NCBI GenBank assembly: GCA_009885445.1
Contig: VFKQ01000017.1
Location: forward strand, 1-13,520
Source: Anaerolineaceae bacterium
GTDB taxonomy: Bacteria; Chloroflexota; Anaerolineae; Anaerolineales; Villigracilaceae
Length of the DNA: 13,520 nt
Direction: 5' to 3'
Position 1 is the stretch's first letter, and each line of letters starts with the position of its first letter. A model generated the notes under the pieces. It was not told where the DNA came from. It searched no databases and saw only the letters and a list, made by a program, of their open reading frames with translations. The position numbers and the translations under genes are program-made. Shown in pieces: positions 5,329-11,965 of this stretch.

Positions 5329-5815
5329 CCGCGCGGATTGGACCTCCGCACTCTGGACAACTGGTCGGCAACAACGGCCGCTTCGCTGACGTCGAAGACA
5401 TCGCCTCAGTCCCCGCCGACGAGGGGTTGCCCGCCGACTTGCTCCACGTGGCGAGTTCCTGCGCCTCGGCGCTCAGTCCGCGCTGATTGAGTTCTGCGAC
5501 AGCGCGTTGCGCCACTTGAGCGGCGCGCTCCGTCATGCCCAGCGAAGTCAGCAAAGTTAAACCCTGCTTCAAGTCCGTCATGCCCGCTGGGATTTGACTC
5601 GCCATCAGACGCGCGCGCCCGCCTTGCAGGAACATGTCGCCCGCTTTCGGGTGTTGACGCGCTTCGCCGGCGCGGCCCAGTTGCTCAAAAGCCTCGGCCG
5701 CGCCGGCATAATTTCCATTGGCCATCATCTGGTGTGCCTTGCGCAACAACGGCGGCACATTGGGTTTCAGCATCCCACGGCGCATCGCGCCTCGTCGAAG
5801 AATTCGTCGGAACAT
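5258..5815 (-). CDS. Helical (TPR-like) protein with C-terminal zinc ribbon, function unknown
   Basis: The 185-residue cytoplasmic protein starts with a basic segment (MFRRILRRGAMRRG), continues with alpha helices resembling TPR repeats (about 22-125: AHQMMANGNYAGAAEAFEQL, then AAQVAQRAVAELNQRG), then a Ser/Ala-rich linker (126-148). It ends with a four-cysteine zinc ribbon, C153-x2-C156 and C175-x2-C178. Such proteins usually mediate protein contacts; no enzyme motif is seen. The start is supported by AAGGAG a few bases upstream. It follows the PIN gene by 20 nt and overlaps the Nudix gene, or ends exactly where the Nudix gene's conserved part begins. Expression with those genes is likely. 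I know of no defined function for this architecture. Confidence 0.8.
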   Translation of the reverse strand: MFRRILRRGAMRRGMLKPNVPPLLRKAHQMMANGNYAGAAEAFEQLGRAGEARQHPKAGDMFLQGGRARLMASQIPAGMTDLKQGLTLLTSLGMTERAAQVAQRAVAELNQRGLSAEAQELATWSKSAGNPSSAGTEAMSSTSAKRPLLPTSCPECGGPIRADDVDWIDEATAECNWCGTALRGE

Positions 5816-5835
5816 TGGGAATCTCCTTGGTGAAA

Positions 5836-6321
5836 TTATTCGTCAGCCTGGCTTAATATTTTCGTAACCACAAATTGACTGACACTAAAACCGCGTTTCT
5901 GCAAATTGTCGAGTTCGGGTCGCAAAAGATTTATCAATCCCATCTGCTTGGCTTTAAGCAATATTCCGACTGTACCGATTTTGTTCAATTTCAATTGCTC
6001 AAGCATATTTCTTCCCTTCTTCTCGTCCATTAAAACCAACCCGGCGCCAAGCTCGCGCGCCAAGACAATGGTCTCGGCCTCCCCGAAATCCATCTCGTCC
6101 AAAAGAATCTCAACGGCCAGGCGATCTTGAACGTCATGTGAGTAAATCCAATTTGCGGACAAAATTTCAGTCTTTGCTCCCCCTTGCTCGCGCCCCTGTG
6201 TAACAGCCTCGTCATAGACTGCCCGTGCAATATAAATTTCTCCGAAGATGTCGCGTAACAATCCCATCCTGCCGATGGATGCCAGCCCGATCAGCGGGGT
6301 TGTGTTTGAAACCACTTTCAT
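5836..6321 (-). CDS. PIN-domain toxin (DUF3368 family)
   Basis: This 161-residue protein is the likely toxin of a type II toxin-antitoxin pair; PIN toxins are metal-dependent ribonucleases. The N terminus VVSNTTPLIGLASIG places it in DUF3368. Acidic positions expected around the metal site include E38 (YDEAV), E81/E83 (FGEAETI, the usual GExE region) and D99 (LMDEKKGR). The first catalytic Asp of standard PIN domains is Asn here (N6). I recall SNTTPL-like starts in this family, so it may be a family trait rather than inactivation. The gene overlaps the preceding antitoxin by 4 nt (ATGA), which couples their translation. High confidence in family; target RNA unknown. Confidence 0.9.
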   Translation of the reverse strand: MKVVSNTTPLIGLASIGRMGLLRDIFGEIYIARAVYDEAVTQGREQGGAKTEILSANWIYSHDVQDRLAVEILLDEMDFGEAETIVLARELGAGLVLMDEKKGRNMLEQLKLNKIGTVGILLKAKQMGLINLLRPELDNLQKRGFSVSQFVVTKILSQADE

Positions 6322-6596
6322 GATTGCTTAGGTTCAATGCCCAATGCGGTTGAAATCTCATCATCGAGTTCGGATTCATCCAGGTTGACATAAGCCACAC
6401 CGCGCTCTCGAAGCAGGTCCAGGAAATCAATTCGCGAAATATTCAACAAGCGCGCGGCTTTGCCTGACGAAATTTTCGACTCGCTGAAAAGTGACAAAAC
6501 CAGCCATTCATTCAGGCGACGCTGAACCTCTTTTTGGTTAAGCCCAAAGTGTTGAATGCTGGCGGGAACATCCACTTGATAGGTAATGCTGTCCAT
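6318..6596 (-). CDS. UPF0175 family antitoxin
   Basis: The 92-residue protein is the expected partner of the DUF3368 PIN toxin that follows and overlaps it. The core LFSESKISSGKAARLLNISR (37-56) followed by IDFLDLLRERGVAYVNLDE is the UPF0175 signature: a small helix-turn-helix-like region (GKAARLLNISRIDFLDLL) that may bind the operon's DNA, then an acidic C-terminal part (72-88, NLDESELDDE) that would wrap the toxin. GGAG lies 7 nt upstream of the ATG. It follows the DsbA-cyclophilin gene by only 22 nt, so the pair has no obvious promoter of its own. Confidence 0.9.
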   Translation of the reverse strand: MDSITYQVDVPASIQHFGLNQKEVQRRLNEWLVLSLFSESKISSGKAARLLNISRIDFLDLLRERGVAYVNLDESELDDEISTALGIEPKQS

Positions 6597-6618
6597 AGCT
6601 TATCTCCTGTTGCCCATT

Positions 6619-7941
6619 TTACCGCTCTTCAATCGTAATCGTAATAATTAAATCGCCCGTCGGCAGAATGCCGCCCTCACTTGGGTCGCGCGTGGTGAGT
6701 TTGGCCGCCACGTCCATGCCGCTGAGCACGTGTCCGAAAACGGTGAAGTTTCCATTGAGATGTGGCGCGGCCTTGAAGGTGATGAAAAACTGACTGCCGT
6801 TGGTGTTCGGCCCTGAGTTGGCCATGCCGACCATGCCGGGCTTGTCGAAATATAACGCCGCGTTAATTTCGTTGACGAAGAGATAGCCCGGCCCGCCCAG
6901 CCCCGTCCCGCTCGGGTCGCCGGTTTGGGCCACGAAATCGGGGATGACGCGGTGGAAGCTGACTCCGTCGTACCAGCCGTTGCGCGCCAGAAAGATGAAG
7001 GAGTTCACCGTCAGCGGGGCCTTGTCGGCGTAAAGCTCGATGACAATATCGCCCTGCGCAGTTTTGATGGTGGCGATGTATTGATTGTTGGTGTTAATAG
7101 TGAACGGCGGACAAATGTCGAATTGACGCGCACCTAACGCGGTAAGTTTAGTCACCATTTCAAAAGCGGCGTAGGTGGGCGGGCCGGTGTAAATCTCGTT
7201 GTTGATTAAGACCAGCGGGAGCACGGGCATACCCGTCTTTGCGCCAGCGGCAATATATGCCTGCACACGAGCAACTGTCGCTTCGCTGGTGAAGTCAATT
7301 TCGAATTGCGCTTTATCGAGGCTGAGGCCTTTGGCTTCGTTGGTTACCCAAACAATGAAATCGTCAGGAGCAAGCGAAACCCACAACGCTTGTTTTTCAA
7401 AGAGCAGGTCGTGCATTTCCCAATAGTGGTCTTGTGCTCCGGCGGCTTCGGCGGCTTGCGCGGCCAGCAAGCTTTTGTCGTACAGCGCCGTCTGCGGGTA
7501 AGGACGGAAGACGAGGCGCATCTCTTTTGAATTTGCCTGCACCAGTACGCGCAAGATATCATCCTTGCATTCGGTGCATTGATAATCGCTATAGACGATG
7601 ATGGTCACTGCCGCATCTTCTGGGCCGCTGACCCAATCAGCAGAGGTGACCGGCGCGAACAGCGACTCGACTGTTGCCAGCGGAGTCGGTTGCACGGCCG
7701 CAATCTTGCACGGTAACGGTGTGGACGTGGGCGCGATAGCCGCGCTGGGAGCGGATTCTGGCGCGAGGGAAGGACTGCAAGCTGACAGGATGAATCCAAT
7801 GGCAAGGATGATGAAAAAACTTTTTGTTCCGTCATTGCGAGGGCGTACTCGCCTGAAGCAATCTCCTGATTTACGCGGGGATTGCTTCGTTGGGAAGAGC
7901 ACCCTCCTCGCAATGACGGATGTCTGCTTGTTAATTCTCAT
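6619..7941 (-). CDS. Lipoprotein fusing a DsbA-like thioredoxin domain to a cyclophilin peptidyl-prolyl isomerase
   Basis: This 440-residue protein combines two folding activities outside the membrane. After a lipoprotein signal (hydrophobic SFFIILAIGFILSAC, acylated Cys55) and a Pro/Ser/Ala linker come a DsbA/thioredoxin_4 domain (about 95-275) with C122-T-E-C125 and the TGMPVLPLVLIN region (236-247), then a complete cyclophilin domain (about 288-439) with FHRVIPDF (329-336, catalytic R331), AQTGDP, MANSGPNTNGSQFFITF (373-389) and NGNFTVFG. Residues 8-38 are encoded by a 93-bp palindromic element inserted in frame in the signal-peptide n-region. No start codon with a usable ribosome site lies downstream of it, so ATG 7941, with GGA-rich sequence upstream, is retained. 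It follows the metalloprotease-like gene by 17 nt. Confidence 0.88.
   Translation of the reverse strand: MRINKQTSVIARRVLFPTKQSPRKSGDCFRRVRPRNDGTKSFFIILAIGFILSACSPSLAPESAPSAAIAPTSTPLPCKIAAVQPTPLATVESLFAPVTSADWVSGPEDAAVTIIVYSDYQCTECKDDILRVLVQANSKEMRLVFRPYPQTALYDKSLLAAQAAEAAGAQDHYWEMHDLLFEKQALWVSLAPDDFIVWVTNEAKGLSLDKAQFEIDFTSEATVARVQAYIAAGAKTGMPVLPLVLINNEIYTGPPTYAAFEMVTKLTALGARQFDICPPFTINTNNQYIATIKTAQGDIVIELYADKAPLTVNSFIFLARNGWYDGVSFHRVIPDFVAQTGDPSGTGLGGPGYLFVNEINAALYFDKPGMVGMANSGPNTNGSQFFITFKAAPHLNGNFTVFGHVLSGMDVAAKLTTRDPSEGGILPTGDLIITITIEER
7825..7923. mobile_element. 93-bp palindromic element inserted in frame in a coding region, with TGT/TGT flanks
   Basis: The element spans 7828-7920 with perfect 15-bp terminal inverted repeats (TCCGTCATTGCGAGG at 7828-7842, complement at 7906-7920) and an inner 9-bp inverted repeat (GAAGCAATC 7855-7863, GATTGCTTC 7880-7888). 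TGT lies directly on both sides (7825-7827, 7921-7923), consistent with a 3-bp target duplication. The CGTCATTGCGAG/AAGCAATC pattern resembles non-autonomous palindromic repeats I recall from many bacterial intergenic regions. It encodes no protein of its own and would need a transposase acting in trans. Confidence 0.8.
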
Positions 7942-7958
7942 TCCGGTTTTCCTGTTTT

Positions 7959-9218
7959 TTATTGCCCAACCGCGGCAAGCAGTTCTTCAAAAGAGGTCAT
8001 CCATGAAATGGTGTTGAGGAAATCGGCCAGTGATGCGCTTTGCTCGCGCAATGCGCGCACAGCCGGACCGATCGGGTCCTCGCCTGCCGCGCCGCCGGGC
8101 ACATTGGCGTAGGCGCCGAAGAAAGAGAAGTAGGCTTGATTTAATTTACGAATGGCATAACCGTTGTCCCAGAAGAATTGGCGGCGTTGCTCCATGTAGG
8201 CTTCGGCCTCTTCAATTTTTCCGGCGGCCAACAATTCGTCAGCGCGGACTCGGGTGGTGTTTAGCTCGGCGCCGAAGTCGAAGGGGGCCTCGTCAGCGGG
8301 AGGCAGGCTTTGGGTCCACGAGGCCGGCCCGGGCGCGGGCAATGAGGCGCGCAGGTGGGGGTAGAAATTCTGGATGACGCGCGGTCCGATTTCGGTTTCG
8401 ACAATCGAGGCAACTGTCTCGTTGATGATGCGCAGTTCGGGCGTGGCGTTGTATAAAATCCCGAGCGGGCGCAGGCTGAGGAAGTTGTGTACCCATTCGT
8501 GAACGACGGTGCCGACCTGCCATTGGAAGTTGGCGGTCTCCATCACCATGGCGGGGTAGACGGCGAGGCCGCCGACGGGCACGACGAGCGTGGAATAGTT
8601 TAGCGTTTTGGCTACGTTGTCTTCGATGTAAATTTGTTGGTCGAGGCTCACGTCGGGTTGCAGTGAGATGGCGGCGATTTGCTCAATTTTGTCGCGGCGC
8701 GAGATGACCAGATTCAGCGGCAGTGGCGAGACGTGATACATCACCGGCGGGGCCGTTTGGCCGCCGAAGGTGAGGCCGAATTCTTTGAGCGTGACAGCCA
8801 CCTGCGCTTGAATGACCGACTCGGCGAGTGGTGCGATACTTTGCTGATGCGTATAAAGTTTTTGTAGTTGAGCGCGCAGATGTTTTGTGGCGGCCTCTTT
8901 GTCACTGATGGACGGGTCGGCGAAGAGAATGGTCAGGCGATTTTCGGCGTTGAGCAGTTCGCCGGTGACGCGGAAGTATTCCATCACGACCACGGACTGG
9001 TCTTCGCGGGCCATGTAGTTGGGCAGGCCCAGCGCGCTTTGTTGTAGTTTTACCCACACGGCGTCTGCCGTCCATGCTTCGAAGCTGAATTGTACGGCGC
9101 GCGTGTAGGCGCGGGCGCGGTCGAACGTGTCGCGCGGTTGGGGCGCGTCGGCGCCGAACATGTAGAGCAGAATCAGAACCGGCAGGAACCAGTCTTGCAG
9201 GCGGTATAGGAATTTCAT
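7959..9218 (-). CDS. Membrane-anchored HExxH (gluzincin-like) metalloprotease-like protein, unnamed family
   Basis: The 419-residue protein has an N-terminal hydrophobic segment (about 9-24, WFLPVLILLYMFGADA) that would anchor or export it, leaving the bulk outside. Residues 240-244 are HEWVH, and 23 residues later NETVA (266-270) offers E267 as a third ligand. HExxH followed by NExxA is the gluzincin arrangement, so a zinc protease is likely. The rest is mostly helical with two hydrophobic, Gly/Pro-rich stretches (about 150-172 and 205-228). I do not recognise a named family. Its ATG comes 3 nt after the upstream lipoprotein stop (TAA-CGC-ATG) and has no Shine-Dalgarno site, so it probably depends on translational coupling. 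Confidence 0.78.
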   Translation of the reverse strand: MKFLYRLQDWFLPVLILLYMFGADAPQPRDTFDRARAYTRAVQFSFEAWTADAVWVKLQQSALGLPNYMAREDQSVVVMEYFRVTGELLNAENRLTILFADPSISDKEAATKHLRAQLQKLYTHQQSIAPLAESVIQAQVAVTLKEFGLTFGGQTAPPVMYHVSPLPLNLVISRRDKIEQIAAISLQPDVSLDQQIYIEDNVAKTLNYSTLVVPVGGLAVYPAMVMETANFQWQVGTVVHEWVHNFLSLRPLGILYNATPELRIINETVASIVETEIGPRVIQNFYPHLRASLPAPGPASWTQSLPPADEAPFDFGAELNTTRVRADELLAAGKIEEAEAYMEQRRQFFWDNGYAIRKLNQAYFSFFGAYANVPGGAAGEDPIGPAVRALREQSASLADFLNTISWMTSFEELLAAVGQ

Positions 9219-9221
9219 GCG

Positions 9222-9668
9222 TTATGGGATGGGTGTGGAATTGTTGACCGGCCGTGAGGTGTTGATTGGCGCGCCGGGCACGTCGCGGGTGAGGTTGAAG
9301 AAATCTGAAAAGAAAGTAGGGCGCGTGACGGTGGGTAGATTATTTTCCATTGTCAAAGTGCCATTTGGCTCGAGGCGCACAATGGTGGTCACCAGGTCTG
9401 CGTCGGCCATTTGCAGATTGAGATGATTGGGCGTAACGCTCGTGTCAATCGTGTAGGTTCCACTGGTCAGACCACCGCGGATTCTCATGGAAAAATCGCC
9501 GTTTTCGCCGAAAAACATGAGCACGTTATCACTGTAATATTGGCCGCGCCAGGAACCGACGATCCATGGGCTTTCCACTTTTGGTTTGGCATTACAGCCG
9601 ATCAGCGCCGCGAGCAGGGTGGCGCAAACCAGGATGCTGAAAATGCTTCCATTCAGACGAGATTTCAT
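9222..9668 (-). CDS. Small lipoprotein with a lipocalin-like beta domain, function unknown
   Basis: The 148-residue protein begins with a lipoprotein signal whose lipobox is LIGC (acylated Cys25). The mature part opens with VGSWRGQYY and continues with alternating strands (FSMRIRGG, SGTYTID, HLNLQM, TTIVRLEPNGTLTM), the pattern of small lipocalin-like domains that start at a GxW motif. This resemblance is by eye only. The C-terminal 25 residues are Pro/Asn/Ser-rich and probably flexible. GAGGAG (9676-9681) lies 7 nt upstream of the ATG and a clear promoter lies beyond, so this is the first gene of the seven-gene leftward unit. It is coupled to the metalloprotease-like gene, suggesting a joint role at the outer face of the membrane. 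Confidence 0.8.
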   Translation of the reverse strand: MKSRLNGSIFSILVCATLLAALIGCNAKPKVESPWIVGSWRGQYYSDNVLMFFGENGDFSMRIRGGLTSGTYTIDTSVTPNHLNLQMADADLVTTIVRLEPNGTLTMENNLPTVTRPTFFSDFFNLTRDVPGAPINTSRPVNNSTPIP

Positions 9669-9695
9669 TCAGTGACTCCTCAAATTTTTTTTGTA

Positions 9696-9724
9696 ACTAT
9701 ACGCCGAAAGGGCAGGAATTGCAA
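9696..9724 (-). promoter_or_regulatory. Promoter of the seven-gene leftward operon
   Basis: On the minus strand TTGCAA (9719-9724), an exact 17-nt spacer and TATAGT (9696-9701) precede the lipoprotein start at 9668. The predicted leader is about 20 nt and includes GAGGAG. No other comparable promoter is seen before the end of the operon at 4675. Confidence 0.65.
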
Positions 9725-9746
9725 CTGCCGATGTGAATGTGGACAC

Positions 9747-9893
9747 GGCTTTCTCAAAGTCCAAAAACCTTCAACGCGAATGACGCGAATAAACGATGGA
9801 AAATTAGTGACATCCTGCCCGTAGGGTAAATTCGCCCATTCGCGATATTCGCGTTCTAACAGCATTCGTTTGTCAAGCTACTTTGAGAAAGCC
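9747..9893. mobile_element. MITE-like 147-bp element with nested inverted repeats
   Basis: This fills most of the 331-bp gap between the leftward operon and the exporter operon. The outer perfect 14-bp inverted repeats are GGCTTTCTCAAAGT (9747-9760) and its complement (9880-9893). Inside are 18-bp arms (9773-9790 and 9838-9855) matching at 16 of 18, each made of two CGCGAAT units. The octamer ATGTGAAT occurs on both sides (9731-9738 and 9899-9906), a possible target duplication, though it is not flush with the repeats. Short open frames across it look spurious. The rest of the gap holds only the two promoters. Confidence 0.6.
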
Positions 9894-9954
9894 CTTAAAT
9901 GTGAATAGGGCATGGAGACTTGGGGGGAGTTGTATGAAATTCATCAGCGCAGAC

Positions 9955-9982
9955 TTGCGTAAAACCATACTGGGGATACAAT
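9955..9982 (+). promoter_or_regulatory. Promoter of the exporter operon
   Basis: TTGCGT (9955-9960), a 16-nt spacer and TACAAT (9977-9982) lie just upstream of the adaptor gene. Initiation near 9989 would leave a very short leader, so that the GGAGGA at 9990-9995 would be at its very beginning. The spacing is tight but workable. Confidence 0.5.
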
Positions 9983-9989
9983 AGTTGCC

Positions 9990-9995
9990 GGAGGA
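9990..9995 (+). promoter_or_regulatory. Shine-Dalgarno site of the HlyD/MacA-like gene
   Basis: GGAGGA lies 4 nt before ATG 10000. This fixes the start there rather than at the in-frame TTG 9985, which lies upstream of the ribosome site itself. Confidence 0.8.
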
Positions 9996-9999
9996 ACCC

Positions 10000-11247
10000 A
10001 TGTTTCAATTTTTGAAAAAGAACAAAAAGATTACTATTCCTGTCAGCATCCTGTTGATTGTGCTGGGTGTCTGGCTTTCGAGCCGCGGCGGAGCGCCGGT
10101 CAGTCCGTTTCAGAGGGTGCCATTGGAACGCGGACAATTGGTGGCCACTGTGGGCGCGACGGGCACCGTCCGCGCGCGGCAGAGTGCGACTCTGCTCTGG
10201 CTGACGAATGGCACCGTGGCTGAGGCTTCCGCTTCGGTGGGCGAGCGTGTGGCGGCTGGAGCGATATTGGCGGATCTCTCGCCGACGTCGGTCTCGCAGA
10301 ACATCATCCTCGCGCAGGCAGATTTAGTCAGCGCGCAAAAAGCTCTGGCAGACTTAAAAGAATCTGACACGGCTCGCGCGCAGGCTTACATAAATTTGAT
10401 GAAGGCACAAGACACCTTCGACGCCGCGCAAGATTACCGCAATTCGCTCAACGAACCAGTTACCATCCGCATAAATGGAAGCATTCGCACCGGCGAAGCG
10501 GACGCGGAAACGATTGCGGATGCCGACGCACGTCTCGCGCTGGCGGCGGCTCAACTTGAAGATGCACAACGCGCTTATGACCGCGTCAAAGATGGCCCGA
10601 GCGCAGACGACCTAGCCGCCGCGCAAGCCCGCGTGGATGCGGCGCTGGCCACGCTCAACATGGCGCGCCTGATCGCGCCCTTTGACGGAACCATCACCGA
10701 GGCGCATCCGCTGGCTGGTGATCAAGTGACGGCTGGCACGGTGGGTTATCGCATTGACGATTTGTCTTCCCTCCTGGTGGATGTTGAAATCTCGGAAGTG
10801 GACATCAACTCGATTCAACTGGGCCAGGCCGCGGCGATTACCTTTGACGCGATTCTGGATGGCGAATATCACGGAAAAATTATTCAGGTGGCGCAGGCTG
10901 GCAATGTGACTCAAGGTGTGGTCAGCTTTATTGTCACTGTGGAGATCACGGATGCTGATGCGCGCGTGAAGCCCGGCATGACCGCCGCAGTGACGGTGAC
11001 GGTGGAGGAGCAGAACGATGTGGTGCTTATCCCGAATCGCGCGGTGCGACTCGTGAACGGCGTCAGGGTTGTGTACGTGCTTCGCGAGGGGCAACCCGTT
11101 ATGGTCGAGGTCAGCCTCGGGTCTTCCTCCGAAACGTACAGCGTCCTTTTGAGCGGCGACGTCGAAGTGGGCGAGGAGATTATCCTGAATCCGCAAGTTG
11201 AATTTCAGCCCGGCGGCCCGGGCGGTGGGCCGAACTTTGGCAACTAA
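10000..11247 (+). CDS. HlyD/MacA-like membrane fusion (adaptor) protein of an ABC exporter
   Basis: The 415-residue adaptor links the MacB-like transporter to the outside. It has one N-terminal membrane anchor (about 11-27, preceded by KKNKK), split lipoyl halves (about 45-95, with GATGTVRARQ, and 222-240 with APFDGTITE), a helical hairpin between them (about 100-218, rich in Ala and heptad-like), a beta-barrel domain (about 258-338, VKPGMTAAVTVTV) and a membrane-proximal domain (about 340-400, VVLIPNRAVR). The C terminus is Gly/Pro-rich. In organisms without an outer membrane such adaptors work without a TolC partner, and none is seen here. The gene is followed directly by the ATPase and permease. 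The exported substrate cannot be told from sequence. Confidence 0.93.
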   Translation: MFQFLKKNKKITIPVSILLIVLGVWLSSRGGAPVSPFQRVPLERGQLVATVGATGTVRARQSATLLWLTNGTVAEASASVGERVAAGAILADLSPTSVSQNIILAQADLVSAQKALADLKESDTARAQAYINLMKAQDTFDAAQDYRNSLNEPVTIRINGSIRTGEADAETIADADARLALAAAQLEDAQRAYDRVKDGPSADDLAAAQARVDAALATLNMARLIAPFDGTITEAHPLAGDQVTAGTVGYRIDDLSSLLVDVEISEVDINSIQLGQAAAITFDAILDGEYHGKIIQVAQAGNVTQGVVSFIVTVEITDADARVKPGMTAAVTVTVEEQNDVVLIPNRAVRLVNGVRVVYVLREGQPVMVEVSLGSSSETYSVLLSGDVEVGEEIILNPQVEFQPGGPGGGPNFGN

Positions 11248-11965
11248 AAAAACTACGCCCATTGATTGGGTGGTCTCCGCCAGCGATCTGGTGAAGACTT
11301 ACAAAATGGGCGCGATGGAAGTGAACGCTTTGCGCGGCGCATCGGTGCAAATTGCGCGCGGCGAAGTGGTGGCCATCATGGGGCCGTCGGGTTCGGGCAA
11401 GTCTACGATGATGAACATCCTGGGTTGCCTGGACCGCCCGACCTCCGGCGAATATATGCTGGACGGCGAACTGGTGGCGAACATGACCGACGATCAACTG
11501 GCCGATATTCGCAATCGCAAAGTTGGATTCGTCTTCCAAAGTTTTAATCTACTCGGACGGCAGACTGCGCTCTTCAACGTCGAACTTCCCTTGCGTTATG
11601 CGGGCGCCGTCGAAAATAGACGTGAACGCGCCGCCGAGGCGCTTAGCGCTGTGGGCCTGGCCGACCGCATGATGCATCGTCCGACAGAACTCTCCGGCGG
11701 ACAGCAACAGCGCGTGGCGATTGCGCGCGCCATCGTTAATCGTCCTGCCATCATCATGGCCGATGAGCCGACCGGAAATTTGGATAGCAAAGTGGGCAGT
11801 GAAATTATGAGTCTGCTGTTGAATTTAAACAAAAACAGCGGCACCACTTTGATCATTATCACCCACGACCCAACCGTGGCCGCGCAGGCCCAGCGTGTGA
11901 TTCATCTGCGCGACGGCGTTGTGGAAAATGACGGCGCAAAGAAGCCGCGCAGGAGCAAGGCATGA
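11225..11965 (+). CDS. ABC transporter ATP-binding protein, MacB/LolD type
   Basis: This is the cytoplasmic ATPase of the exporter. Counting from GTG 11225 it shows Walker A GPSGSGKS (53-60), the Q-loop in VFQSFNLL (Gln105), the signature LSGGQQQR (156-163), Walker B IIMADEP (176-182) and the H-loop ITHD (His214). The SFNLL, REVGLADR-like and PTGNLDSK stretches are typical of the MacB/LolD/FtsE branch. The start is not settled: the frame is open from TTG 11198, and GTG 11225, TTG 11237 (with GGTGG upstream) and GTG 11270 (which would give the usual family length) are all possible. The first three overlap the adaptor stop. It overlaps the permease gene by 4 nt (ATGA), so the two are translationally coupled. 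Confidence 0.92.
   Translation: MGRTLATKKTTPIDWVVSASDLVKTYKMGAMEVNALRGASVQIARGEVVAIMGPSGSGKSTMMNILGCLDRPTSGEYMLDGELVANMTDDQLADIRNRKVGFVFQSFNLLGRQTALFNVELPLRYAGAVENRRERAAEALSAVGLADRMMHRPTELSGGQQQRVAIARAIVNRPAIIMADEPTGNLDSKVGSEIMSLLLNLNKNSGTTLIIITHDPTVAAQAQRVIHLRDGVVENDGAKKPRRSKA

Noticed and set aside
7598..8017. Open frame of 139 codons on the plus strand
   Set aside because: Antisense to the DsbA-cyclophilin and metalloprotease-like genes and running through the palindromic element; no domain or ribosome site.
9680..9865. Small open frame on the minus strand in the gap before the exporter operon
   Set aside because: It is made mostly of the MITE-like inverted repeats and has no Shine-Dalgarno site.
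10612..11262. Open frame of 216 codons on the minus strand
   Set aside because: Antisense to the HlyD/MacA-like gene, His/Arg-rich, no ribosome site and no recognisable domain.
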